NCBI GenBank assembly: GCA_029052265.1 | Contig: JAIDJJ010000033.1 | Location: forward strand, 1 to 6,191 | Source of the DNA: Muribaculaceae bacterium | GTDB lineage: Bacteria; Bacteroidota; Bacteroidia; Bacteroidales; Muribaculaceae | Direction of reading: 5' to 3' | Length of the DNA: 6,191 bases | In this document: positions 1 to 6,091 of the stretch, piece by piece | Position numbering within the stretch: the first letter of the stretch is position 1 | Layout: each line of letters opens with the position of its first letter | Translations under genes and position numbers: made by a program | The notes under the pieces: generated by a model | Seen by the model: only the letters and a program-made list of their open reading frames with translations | The model's database searches: none | What the model was told of the DNA's origin: nothing

Positions 1-139
1 CTCCTTCACTCAGTCTCAAAACAACCTCAAAAACTCTTTCTAAATCTTAACTTATGCCAAAAGTAAACATACTCTTACAAAAATGTCAATACATGGAATC
101 TTGTCATTCCGGAGAAGTACGGATCATTTTTCAAGCGGA
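1..139. other. Non-coding 3' flank of the dipeptidase gene
   Basis: This AT-rich stretch lies between the left edge and the stop codon of the minus-strand dipeptidase gene. I see no reading frame with coding character. The only inverted repeats are short: GGAAT/ATTCC at 95-99 and 106-110, and TCCG/CGGA at 108-111 and 120-123. Neither is followed by a T-run on the minus strand, so I do not call a terminator. The one positive signal is a candidate leftward promoter, listed separately. Confidence 0.6.
58..90 (-). promoter_or_regulatory. Candidate leftward Bacteroidetes promoter
   Basis: Read on the minus strand, TACTTTTG (plus positions 58-65) matches the Bacteroidetes -7 consensus TAnnTTTG exactly. 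It is preceded after 21 bases by ATTG (plus 87-90), a three-of-four match to the -33 TTTG. Transcription would start near position 50-54 and leave the window on the left, so the gene it would serve is not visible. No ATG follows within the window on that strand, so any leader is at least 50 nt. The -33 match is imperfect, so this is tentative. Confidence 0.35.
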
Positions 140-1789
140 TTATTTTTTCAATTTGAAATGTTCTCCGTTTTCTTTTACGATATTTTCGTAATATTTTTTG
201 TCATATCCCGGGAATGACGGATATGCGGGAAGTCCGTGTTCATTCCTGAGGAAATTGCCGTCCGCATCAGTTTTCTTCATGTTGCCGTCCATGAATTTTA
301 CGAAAAGGTACTGACCGAGGTCACGATAAGCGTCGGTGGCTTCTTTCGCAATCTCTTTCCCTTCCTTGTTTGCGCTTGCCACGACAGCATCCCTGTTCCC
401 TTTTTCAAGGAGGGATATCATTTCCTTTTCACGCGCCTCACGTGATGAAATGTATTTCCCTTCAAGGTTGCCCTGCACCTTCCGTATGTCGGGTATCATT
501 AGGTCGTAACGGTTGTATGCCTGATTGGCGACCCAGTTTGTCATCCAGAAATTGGAATCGAAAGAGAACGTGTTGATATCTCCGGGGGCGAGTTCGGCAG
601 GCACTTCCGTCATGCAGCAATAAAAAGGCATATACACGGATGTGTTGGTGTCGTCTGTGCCGAACCATATCACTCCGCCCACTTCGTCAGGCATGTCGGC
701 GCGGGTCTGGCTCACGAAGCTCCATCCTGTCTGCTGTGTGGCAATAGCCCTTTCCATGGTGTATGTGTTGCCGTCCACATCGAAATCCATCGGTCTCCAT
801 CTGTAAGGCACATGGTTCGGACCTGCGCCGACATCCGATGTCATGTCGTATGGCGTTCCTTCATAATGGTCGCGCATGCTTTCCTGTATTTCAGCGAGAC
901 TTACCTTGCGTTCCGGGATAATATACAGAGGCATCGGCTCGTCGGAATCGTGGTTGCACCATGCGAAATATTTGTCGGCGTCCTTATTAAAACGGCGGAA
1001 ATAGCTCCATACCCTTGCATCGCAGCTTCGGCGTGTGGAGGCGTCGTGTGAGGAATATGCGTCGGCGAAAGAGAAATCCTCGTCCTTGCCTGAATAGTAG
1101 CCGCGTTTTTTTGCGAACGACACCACATCCTTGCTGTGCATCACGTTTTCCTTGTCCTTGAAATTCACCTTCCGGATACGGGGTTCGTTGGCATGTCCGG
1201 AAATAGCGTCGTCGGGTATGCGGACCGCAACCCATACGGCACCCTTTTCGGCACCTTTGCCGATCATTTCCATCACCCAGACCTCGTTCTTGTCGGCGAT
1301 AGAGAAAGATTCCCCGCTGCTGGCGTAGCCGTATTTGTCTACAAGGTCGGTCATGACCTTTATCGCCTCTCTTGCCGTCTTAGAGCGTTCGAGGGCGATC
1401 TGAATGAGCGATCCGTAGTCTATTATGGAATTGCCGGTGGTGTCGGTGAGTTCCTCGTGACCTCCCCATGTGCTTTCTCCGATTGCCACCTGAAATTCAT
1501 TGATGTTGCCGACCACGTTATATGTTTCCGCAGGCTGCGGAATTTCCCCGAGCGGCTTAGAAGTGTCCCACTCCACCACTTTTCTCATTGAGCCCGGGGC
1601 ATGTTTCGCCGCGGGAGTATGGGTGAGCATGCCGTACAGATTGTGAGAGTCGGCGGAATAAGTCATAAACACAGAGCCGTCGGTGGTGGCTTTTCTCCCT
1701 GCAATAAGGTTTGTGCAGGCGAATGCGTCCGTCGCCGGCAACGCCGCGGCGGAAAGCAAAACCGCTAAAGATAAAGAAATTCGTTTCAT
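140..1789 (-). CDS. Exported C69-family dipeptidase (PepD-like)
   Basis: This 549-residue protein is a member of peptidase family C69, N-terminal-nucleophile cysteine hydrolases that cut dipeptides and short peptides. Residues 1-24 form a signal peptide: MKR, a Leu/Ala-rich core, then DAFA before the cleavage site. The first mature residue is Cys25 in CTNLIAG, the expected catalytic nucleophile. It is followed by the family's typical TTDGSVFMTYSADS stretch (35-48). Other family signatures are VGNINEFQVAIGEST (93-107), the helix DYGSLIQIALERSKTAREAI (124-143), SGESFSIAD (158-166), and WVAVRIPDDAISGHAN (186-201). The length suits the longer Bacteroidetes members, and both ends look intact. Export implies a periplasmic or outer-surface role in peptide use (inference). 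The start is the ATG that gives the full signal peptide. The gene stands alone and is divergent from the helicase gene. Exact dipeptide specificity cannot be read from sequence. Cys25 could be mistaken for a lipoprotein Cys, but AFAC is a poor lipobox. Confidence 0.93.
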   Translation of the reverse strand: MKRISLSLAVLLSAAALPATDAFACTNLIAGRKATTDGSVFMTYSADSHNLYGMLTHTPAAKHAPGSMRKVVEWDTSKPLGEIPQPAETYNVVGNINEFQVAIGESTWGGHEELTDTTGNSIIDYGSLIQIALERSKTAREAIKVMTDLVDKYGYASSGESFSIADKNEVWVMEMIGKGAEKGAVWVAVRIPDDAISGHANEPRIRKVNFKDKENVMHSKDVVSFAKKRGYYSGKDEDFSFADAYSSHDASTRRSCDARVWSYFRRFNKDADKYFAWCNHDSDEPMPLYIIPERKVSLAEIQESMRDHYEGTPYDMTSDVGAGPNHVPYRWRPMDFDVDGNTYTMERAIATQQTGWSFVSQTRADMPDEVGGVIWFGTDDTNTSVYMPFYCCMTEVPAELAPGDINTFSFDSNFWMTNWVANQAYNRYDLMIPDIRKVQGNLEGKYISSREAREKEMISLLEKGNRDAVVASANKEGKEIAKEATDAYRDLGQYLFVKFMDGNMKKTDADGNFLRNEHGLPAYPSFPGYDKKYYENIVKENGEHFKLKK

Positions 1790-1825
1790 GTCACGAAGTT
1801 ACTACAAATCATTGACATTTGCAAG

Positions 1826-1857
1826 TTTGGTGGGGTGGGAATTATTTACTACCTTTG
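1826..1857 (+). promoter_or_regulatory. Promoter of the helicase-DUF3256-gltX cluster
   Basis: TTTG at 1826-1829 and TACCTTTG at 1850-1857 are separated by exactly 20 bases. This is a full match to the primary sigma (sigma-ABfr) promoter consensus of Bacteroidetes, TTTG-N19-21-TAnnTTTG. Transcription should begin a few bases downstream, about 1861-1865, giving a leader of roughly 145 nt before the helicase ATG. No equally good promoter is seen before the two downstream genes, so this one probably drives all three. Confidence 0.8.
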
Positions 1858-1865
1858 CATGAAAT

Positions 1866-1886
1866 TCAACTATCTGTGATAGTTGA
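1866..1886 (+). other. 9-bp stem-loop at the predicted 5' end of the helicase mRNA
   Basis: TCAACTATC (1866-1874) and GATAGTTGA (1878-1886) are perfect reverse complements around the three-base loop TGT, with a possible extra U·G pair outside. It lies within about five bases of the expected transcription start. No T-run follows, so it is not an intrinsic terminator. A 5'-terminal hairpin commonly protects mRNA from 5'-dependent decay. The same palindrome could also be a protein-binding operator in DNA. Confidence 0.6.
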
Positions 1887-1964
1887 GGGTTATAAGGTTA
1901 AACGGGTTGTGGGCCGGTCATGCGGCTTGTGACGGACAATGCGGATGGAATGACCTCATAACCC
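1887..1964 (+). other. Long-range inverted repeat closing the leader's central domain
   Basis: Positions 1887-1900 (GGGTTATAAGGTTA) pair with 1951-1964 (TGACCTCATAACCC). There is one A·C mismatch and one U·G pair over 14 positions, enclosing 50 bases. The second arm is partly duplicated next door: ATAACCC occurs at 1958-1964 and again at 1966-1972, so the first arm has two possible partners. Each arm also looks like degenerate 8-base tandem units of GGGTTATN type, which allows a repeat-element origin as well as an RNA-structure role. Confidence 0.5.
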
Positions 1965-1981
1965 GATAACCCAAATAATCC

Positions 1982-1996
1982 TTTCGCGAGGCGAAA
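1982..1996 (+). promoter_or_regulatory. Hairpin next to the helicase start codon
   Basis: TTTCGC (1982-1987) and GCGAAA (1991-1996) form a perfect 6-bp stem with a GAG loop, ending 11 bases before the ATG at 2008. The only purine stretch resembling a ribosome binding site (GAGG at 1988-1991) is held in or beside this loop. The following 11 bases are A/T only, the usual unstructured start region in Bacteroidetes. It lacks a T-run, so it is not a terminator. A translational control role is possible. Confidence 0.45.
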
Positions 1997-2007
1997 ATTT
2001 TATAAAT

Positions 2008-3870
2008 ATGGACGAAAATAATGTAGCAAGATCATTTGAGGATCTTGGTGTTGAACCGCGGTTGCTTAAAGCTATCGGGGAACTTGGTTTTGAATCCCCG
2101 ATGCCCATCCAGGAGATGGTCATTCCGCATCTTCTTGAAAAAGACGGCGACGTGGTCGGACTTGCCCAGACAGGCACAGGAAAGACGGCGGCATTCGGAC
2201 TGCCTGTGCTTCAGCGCATAAACCCCGACAAAAATGTGCCCCAGGCACTGATTATAGCCCCTACCCGTGAATTGTGTCTGCAGATAGCGGGCGATCTCGC
2301 GGATTTCTCAAAATATATCGACAACCTGAGGATTCTTCCTGTATATGGGGGCTCAAGTATCGACAGCCAGATCCGCACTCTCAGAAAAGGGGTGCAGGTG
2401 ATAGTGGCTACCCCGGGGCGTCTGATCGACCTTATCAAACGTGGTGAGGTGCATCTATCAGATGTGCATACCGTCATACTTGATGAGGCAGACGAGATGC
2501 TCAACATGGGCTTCCTTGACGATATCCGTGAGATACTGACGCATGTGCCCGACGAACGCAAGATGCTGATGTTCTCCGCGACTATGCCCAAGGAGATTGC
2601 CGGGATTGCAAAAGAATTTATGCATAACCCGGTGGAGTTTGTTGCCGGGAATAAAAACGAGGGGTCGAAAAATGTGCGCCATATATATTATATGGTGAAA
2701 GCTCACGACAAATATCTTGCACTGAAACGTGTGGCTGACAATAATCCGGACATCTATGGCATAATCTTCTGCCGTACACGCAAGGAGACACAAGAGATTG
2801 CCGACAAGCTTATTGCCGACGGATATAATGCGGATTGTCTGCATGGCGACCTTTCACAGGCACAGCGCGACCTCGCCATGAAGAAATTCCGTGATCATGT
2901 GACGCAACTTCTTGTTGCCACCGACGTTGCGGCGCGTGGTCTTGATGTGGACGATCTCACACATGTGATCAATTACGGGCTACCTGATGACGTGGCTGTC
3001 TACACCCACCGTTCAGGTCGTACCGGCAGGGCTAACAAGACCGGCGTGTCTGTGGCGATCATACATTCCCGTGAGCGTGGCAAACTTCGTGAAATAGAGA
3101 AGAAAATAGGTAAGGAGTTTGAGTACAAGAAGGTGCCGAGCCCTGAACATATTATAGAGAAACAGCTTTATAATCTTGCCGACCAGCTTGAGAGGGTTCA
3201 GGTAAATGAATCTGAAATAGGAAAATATCTTCCGGGAGTTAAGAAAAAACTTGAGTGGCTTTCTGAGGAGGATCTTCTCAAACGTATTCTTTCCCTTGAA
3301 TTCAACCGCCTGCTCCAATATTATCAGAATATGCCGGACATAGATCTTAATGCTCCCGAGAAAGGTGAAGGAAAAGAGAAAGGGCGCGGCAGAGGCGATT
3401 CCAAGAAAGACAAGGACCGTCGTGTGGCGGAAGAGGGCTATGAGCGCCTGATGGTGAATGTAGGGAAGGCGCAGGGCTTTTTCCCGGGTAACCTCATGGA
3501 ACTTATCAACCGAAACGCCCAGGGATCTAAGCCTGAGATAGGGAGAATAGACCTTCTGCCGCAGTATACTCTTTTTGACGTCAGGAAAGACGATGCCCGC
3601 AAAGTGATAGACGCGTTGAAAAACGTGGATTTCTTCGGCACGGTCATACGTCCCGAGATTGCTTCCGACCGTGATTATGCACGCGAGGCACGCGACAGGC
3701 GTGAAAAGCGCAGACGCAAGGGGGAAAAGGAGGAAACAGTCCGCTCCGGAAAGTCGCGCAAGGAAAAGAGCGCAAAGGAGAAGAAAGAGAAAAAAGAAAA
3801 GAAGGGTAAAAAGGGAAAGAAAGCAGAGTATAATGGAAGTTATGAAATCTTTTATAAAAAGAAAAAATAA
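2008..3870 (+). CDS. deaD: DEAD-box ATP-dependent RNA helicase, DeaD/CsdA type
   Basis: This 620-residue cytoplasmic helicase unwinds RNA duplexes using ATP, usually in ribosome assembly, mRNA decay and cold adaptation. All core motifs are intact: Q motif (F10, PMPIQ 31-35), Walker A AQTGTGKT (53-60), PTREL (85-89), GG (114-115), TPGRL (135-139), DEAD (159-162), SAT (190-192), IIFCRTR (252-258), ATDVAARGLD (304-313) and HRSGRTGR (334-341). A linker with a charged stretch (about 450-475) leads to a DbpA-type RNA-binding domain (about 478-552, from GYERLMVNVGKAQGF to FFGTVIRPE). A very Lys/Arg-rich tail (553-620) follows and probably gives extra RNA affinity. This order matches E. coli DeaD/CsdA more than RhlE or RhlB. 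The ATG at 2008 has no Shine-Dalgarno but sits in A/T-rich sequence, as is normal here, and places the Q motif correctly. It follows a strong promoter and a structured leader. Assignment to DeaD rather than a related paralogue is by architecture only. Confidence 0.95.
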   Translation: MDENNVARSFEDLGVEPRLLKAIGELGFESPMPIQEMVIPHLLEKDGDVVGLAQTGTGKTAAFGLPVLQRINPDKNVPQALIIAPTRELCLQIAGDLADFSKYIDNLRILPVYGGSSIDSQIRTLRKGVQVIVATPGRLIDLIKRGEVHLSDVHTVILDEADEMLNMGFLDDIREILTHVPDERKMLMFSATMPKEIAGIAKEFMHNPVEFVAGNKNEGSKNVRHIYYMVKAHDKYLALKRVADNNPDIYGIIFCRTRKETQEIADKLIADGYNADCLHGDLSQAQRDLAMKKFRDHVTQLLVATDVAARGLDVDDLTHVINYGLPDDVAVYTHRSGRTGRANKTGVSVAIIHSRERGKLREIEKKIGKEFEYKKVPSPEHIIEKQLYNLADQLERVQVNESEIGKYLPGVKKKLEWLSEEDLLKRILSLEFNRLLQYYQNMPDIDLNAPEKGEGKEKGRGRGDSKKDKDRRVAEEGYERLMVNVGKAQGFFPGNLMELINRNAQGSKPEIGRIDLLPQYTLFDVRKDDARKVIDALKNVDFFGTVIRPEIASDRDYAREARDRREKRRRKGEKEETVRSGKSRKEKSAKEKKEKKEKKGKKGKKAEYNGSYEIFYKKKK

Positions 3871-4537
3871 CATGATGCCGGTATTGAGGATAATGGCGGT
3901 GATGGCGTTTGCCGTCTTCGCCGTTTTCCCCTGTCTTGCGGCTGAGGGAGATGATTCGAAGAAGGAGTTTGAGGTGCGCGACCTTTTTGTGGAACTGCAG
4001 AGTCCGGCACTCGAAATCCTTAAGAAAACCACCCGTCTTGACATGCTCGACTATTGGGATGCCGACAGCGTATATAAGGCGACAAATGCCATGGAAGGTC
4101 TTTCCTGGCTTGAGAGTGTCACTCCCGGTTATCTTAAGGTGCGTGTCACTCCTGTAAGCACCCTGGAACTGAAGGTGCTTCCTGTAAAAAAAGGGAAGGT
4201 GGTCATGTCTGTATATACGGTGGGTGGAGAATCTCAGGCGGAAGACAGCCAGATAGATTTCTATGACGAGAACGGTTCGCACCTCGACACGGGGAAATAT
4301 TTCAGTGCACCGGATCTGTCAAGATTTTTTGATATCCCCAAAGGATCGTTGACCTCGATGAAGGAGATCAGGGAGATGATTCCGTTCCCGACTGTAGCTT
4401 ACGGCGCTTCGGCAGACAGCGACTCGCTTTCCGCGCGTCTCACGGTAGGGGAGTATATGGATGTAGACAACTACAATATAATAAAACTCTTTCTAAAACC
4501 GGAGATTTCGCTTGAATGGAAGGGTAAGTATAAATAG
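3842..4537 (+). CDS. Exported DUF3256 family protein
   Basis: From this start the protein has 231 residues and matches the Bacteroidetes family DUF3256, whose function is unknown. Recognisable stretches are RDLFVEL (46-52), TRLDMLDYWD (64-73), STLELKVLPV (106-115) and IDFYDENG (138-145). The N-terminus has a basic region (KSFIKRK), a hydrophobic core at about 18-33, and a likely signal peptidase I site after CLAA near residue 34. It is therefore exported, probably to the periplasm. The Cys there is not in a good lipobox. The start is uncertain. ATG codons lie at 3833 and 3842, overlapping the helicase end, and at 3872 and 3875, just after the helicase TAA; all would keep the hydrophobic core. 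I chose 3842 for the MK start and basic n-region. The frame stays open back to 3659, but that part is Arg/Lys-rich shadow of the helicase tail. Close spacing on both sides indicates cotranscription and likely translational coupling with the helicase. Confidence 0.82.
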   Translation: MKSFIKRKNNMMPVLRIMAVMAFAVFAVFPCLAAEGDDSKKEFEVRDLFVELQSPALEILKKTTRLDMLDYWDADSVYKATNAMEGLSWLESVTPGYLKVRVTPVSTLELKVLPVKKGKVVMSVYTVGGESQAEDSQIDFYDENGSHLDTGKYFSAPDLSRFFDIPKGSLTSMKEIREMIPFPTVAYGASADSDSLSARLTVGEYMDVDNYNIIKLFLKPEISLEWKGKYK

Positions 4538-4573
4538 AATTAAGAACAACAATAACGATCAATACAGCAATAT

Positions 4574-6091
4574 ATGGAACGCAAAGTAAGAGTTAGATTC
4601 GCACCGTCGCCCACGGGACCTCTTCATATCGGGGGCGTCCGCACGGCGTTGTATAATTATATTTTTGCCCGTCAGAACGGTGGCGACATGATCCTGCGTA
4701 TAGAGGATACGGACAGCCGGCGTTTTGTGCCCGGTGCGGAAGAATATATCAACGATGCCCTTCATTGGCTCGGCATAAACTTTGACGAAGGTGTTCGCGA
4801 GGGTGGGGCGTTCGGTCCCTATCGCCAAAGCGAGCGTCGCGAAATATACAAGGAGTATGTAGAAAAGCTTCTGGATGCGGGAAAGGCATACATCGCTTTC
4901 GATACTCCCGAGGAACTTGAGGCAGCACGTCAGTCCATCCCCAATTTCCAGTATGACGCCCATACACGTGGCGGTATGCGCAACTCGCTTTCCCTTCCGA
5001 AGGAGGAGGTTGACCGGCTGATAGCTGATGGCGCACAGTATGTGGTGCGTTTTAAAATAGAACCTGACCGCGAAGTGGTTGTGGACGACATTATTCGTGG
5101 AAAAGTTACGGTCAACAGCAATATCCTTGACGACAAAGTGTTGTACAAGAGCGCCGACAATCTTCCCACCTATCACCTTGCCAATATAGTTGACGACCAT
5201 CTTATGGAGGTTAGCCATGTGATACGTGGAGAGGAATGGTTGCCGTCAGCCCCTCTGCATGTATTGCTTTATGAAGCGTTCGGATGGTCTGACACAATGC
5301 CGCAGTTCGTGCATCTTCCGCTCCTTCTCAAACCTGTAGGCAACGGCAAGCTCTCCAAGAGAGACGGAGACAAACTCGGTTTCCCTGTCTTCCTGCTTGA
5401 ATGGAAAGACCCTGCGACAGGAGAAATTTCGTCCGGATATCGTGAGAAGGGTTATCTTCCGGAGGCGGTTGTGAATTTCCTCGCTCTTCTCGGCTGGAAT
5501 CCGGGTGACGACAGCGAGATGATGAGCATGGACGATCTGATACGTAAGTTCTCTTTCGCGCATTGTTCCAAGAGCGGTGCAAAATTCGATTATAAGAAGG
5601 GGATCTGGTTCAATCATGAATATATAGGGAAAGCCGACAATGATCTCCTTGCCACCCTTATGGTGCCGGTGCTTGCTGAGAACGGAATAGAAAACGCCGA
5701 CCCTGCATATGTGGCCAAGGCTGTAGGTATGGTTAAAGGTCGTGCAGAGCTTATAGGCGATCTGTGGACTCAGGGTGATTTCTTTTTCAGGGCTCCGGAA
5801 ACATATGCTGAAAAGGATGTGAAAAAACGCTGGAGTGCTGAAACGCCTGCCATAATGGAGGAGCTGATCGGTGTGCTTGAGAGGATTGATGACATGACTT
5901 CTGCAAATGCAGAGAAAATCGTGCTTGACTGGATAGCCTCGAAAGGGTATCACCTCGGTAATGTCATGAATGCTTTCCGTCTTGCAGTGGTCGGTGCATG
6001 CCGCGGTCCCCATATGTTTGACATCACCGAACTTATGCCGAAGGATGAGGTTATAGCCCGTATCCGTCGCGCGATTGCCAACATAAAATAA
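4574..6091 (+). CDS. gltX: Glutamyl-tRNA synthetase (GluRS)
   Basis: This 505-residue class I aminoacyl-tRNA synthetase attaches glutamate to tRNA-Glu in the cytoplasm. The N-terminus RVRFAPSPTGPLHIGG carries the HIGH-type signature as HIGG (18-21). LRIEDTD (41-47) follows, IRGEEWL is at 217-223, and the KMSKS-type loop is GKLSKRDGD (258-266). The helical anticodon-binding part fills roughly residue 325 to the end and is complete. The site where the E. coli enzyme binds zinc has no cysteines here (AYIAFDTPEEL, 105-115), so this is a zinc-free form. After the KMSKS loop comes an extra segment (about 270-292, FPVFLLEWKDPATGEISSGY) that E. coli GluRS lacks; I associate it with Bacteroidetes enzymes. 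The start gives the canonical N-terminus directly. The gene lies 36 bases after the DUF3256 gene, with no promoter of its own that I could find. Its stop codon abuts a tandem repeat. Confidence 0.97.
   Translation: MERKVRVRFAPSPTGPLHIGGVRTALYNYIFARQNGGDMILRIEDTDSRRFVPGAEEYINDALHWLGINFDEGVREGGAFGPYRQSERREIYKEYVEKLLDAGKAYIAFDTPEELEAARQSIPNFQYDAHTRGGMRNSLSLPKEEVDRLIADGAQYVVRFKIEPDREVVVDDIIRGKVTVNSNILDDKVLYKSADNLPTYHLANIVDDHLMEVSHVIRGEEWLPSAPLHVLLYEAFGWSDTMPQFVHLPLLLKPVGNGKLSKRDGDKLGFPVFLLEWKDPATGEISSGYREKGYLPEAVVNFLALLGWNPGDDSEMMSMDDLIRKFSFAHCSKSGAKFDYKKGIWFNHEYIGKADNDLLATLMVPVLAENGIENADPAYVAKAVGMVKGRAELIGDLWTQGDFFFRAPETYAEKDVKKRWSAETPAIMEELIGVLERIDDMTSANAEKIVLDWIASKGYHLGNVMNAFRLAVVGACRGPHMFDITELMPKDEVIARIRRAIANIK

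Larger units (their letters stand above)
1862..2007 (+). promoter_or_regulatory. Structured 5' leader of the RNA helicase mRNA
   Basis: The predicted transcript runs about 145 nt before the helicase start, and three base-paired elements can be read by eye. They are a 9-bp stem-loop at the very 5' end (1866-1886), a 14-position long-range helix closing the middle (1887-1900 with 1951-1964), and a 6-bp hairpin just before the ATG (1982-1996). Inside the closed middle part are smaller options, such as TTGT/ACAA at 1927-1930 and 1936-1939, and CCG(G)TCA at 1914-1920 with TGACGG at 1930-1935. It resembles no riboswitch class I can name. Leaders of cold-shock RNA helicases in other bacteria are known to be regulatory, so a thermosensing or autoregulatory role is possible, but this is inference. 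The middle portion could instead be an inserted intergenic repeat. Confidence 0.5.

Noticed and set aside
95..123. Short inverted repeats as a terminator for the dipeptidase gene
   Set aside because: Stems are only 4-5 bp, overlap each other, and no T-run follows on the minus strand.
1136..1591. Plus-strand open frame of 151 codons
   Set aside because: It is antisense to the dipeptidase gene, which has clear family motifs throughout. No start signal or recognisable domain is present.
1794..1821. Minus-strand CTTG-N20-TAACTTCG as the dipeptidase promoter
   Set aside because: It matches three of four and seven of eight consensus bases, but transcription would start at or inside the start codon, leaving no leader. 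It may be real, but support is too thin to list as a feature.
3659..3832. Upstream extension of the DUF3256 reading frame
   Set aside because: The extra 58 residues are Arg/Lys-rich shadow of the helicase tail and would bury the signal peptide. The later ATGs give a normal exported precursor.
3851..3870. A-rich run at the helicase stop as a programmed frameshift site joining helicase and DUF3256
   Set aside because: The DUF3256 frame is +1 to the helicase frame, so -1 slippage on the lysine codons would not reach it. The heptamer is also not in the phase needed (T-AAA-AAG, G-AAA-AAA). Separate initiation is simpler.
3013..4044. Minus-strand open frame of 343 codons, Phe/Leu-rich at one end
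   Set aside because: It is antisense to the helicase and DUF3256 genes. The hydrophobic part is simply the complement of the lysine codons of the helicase tail.
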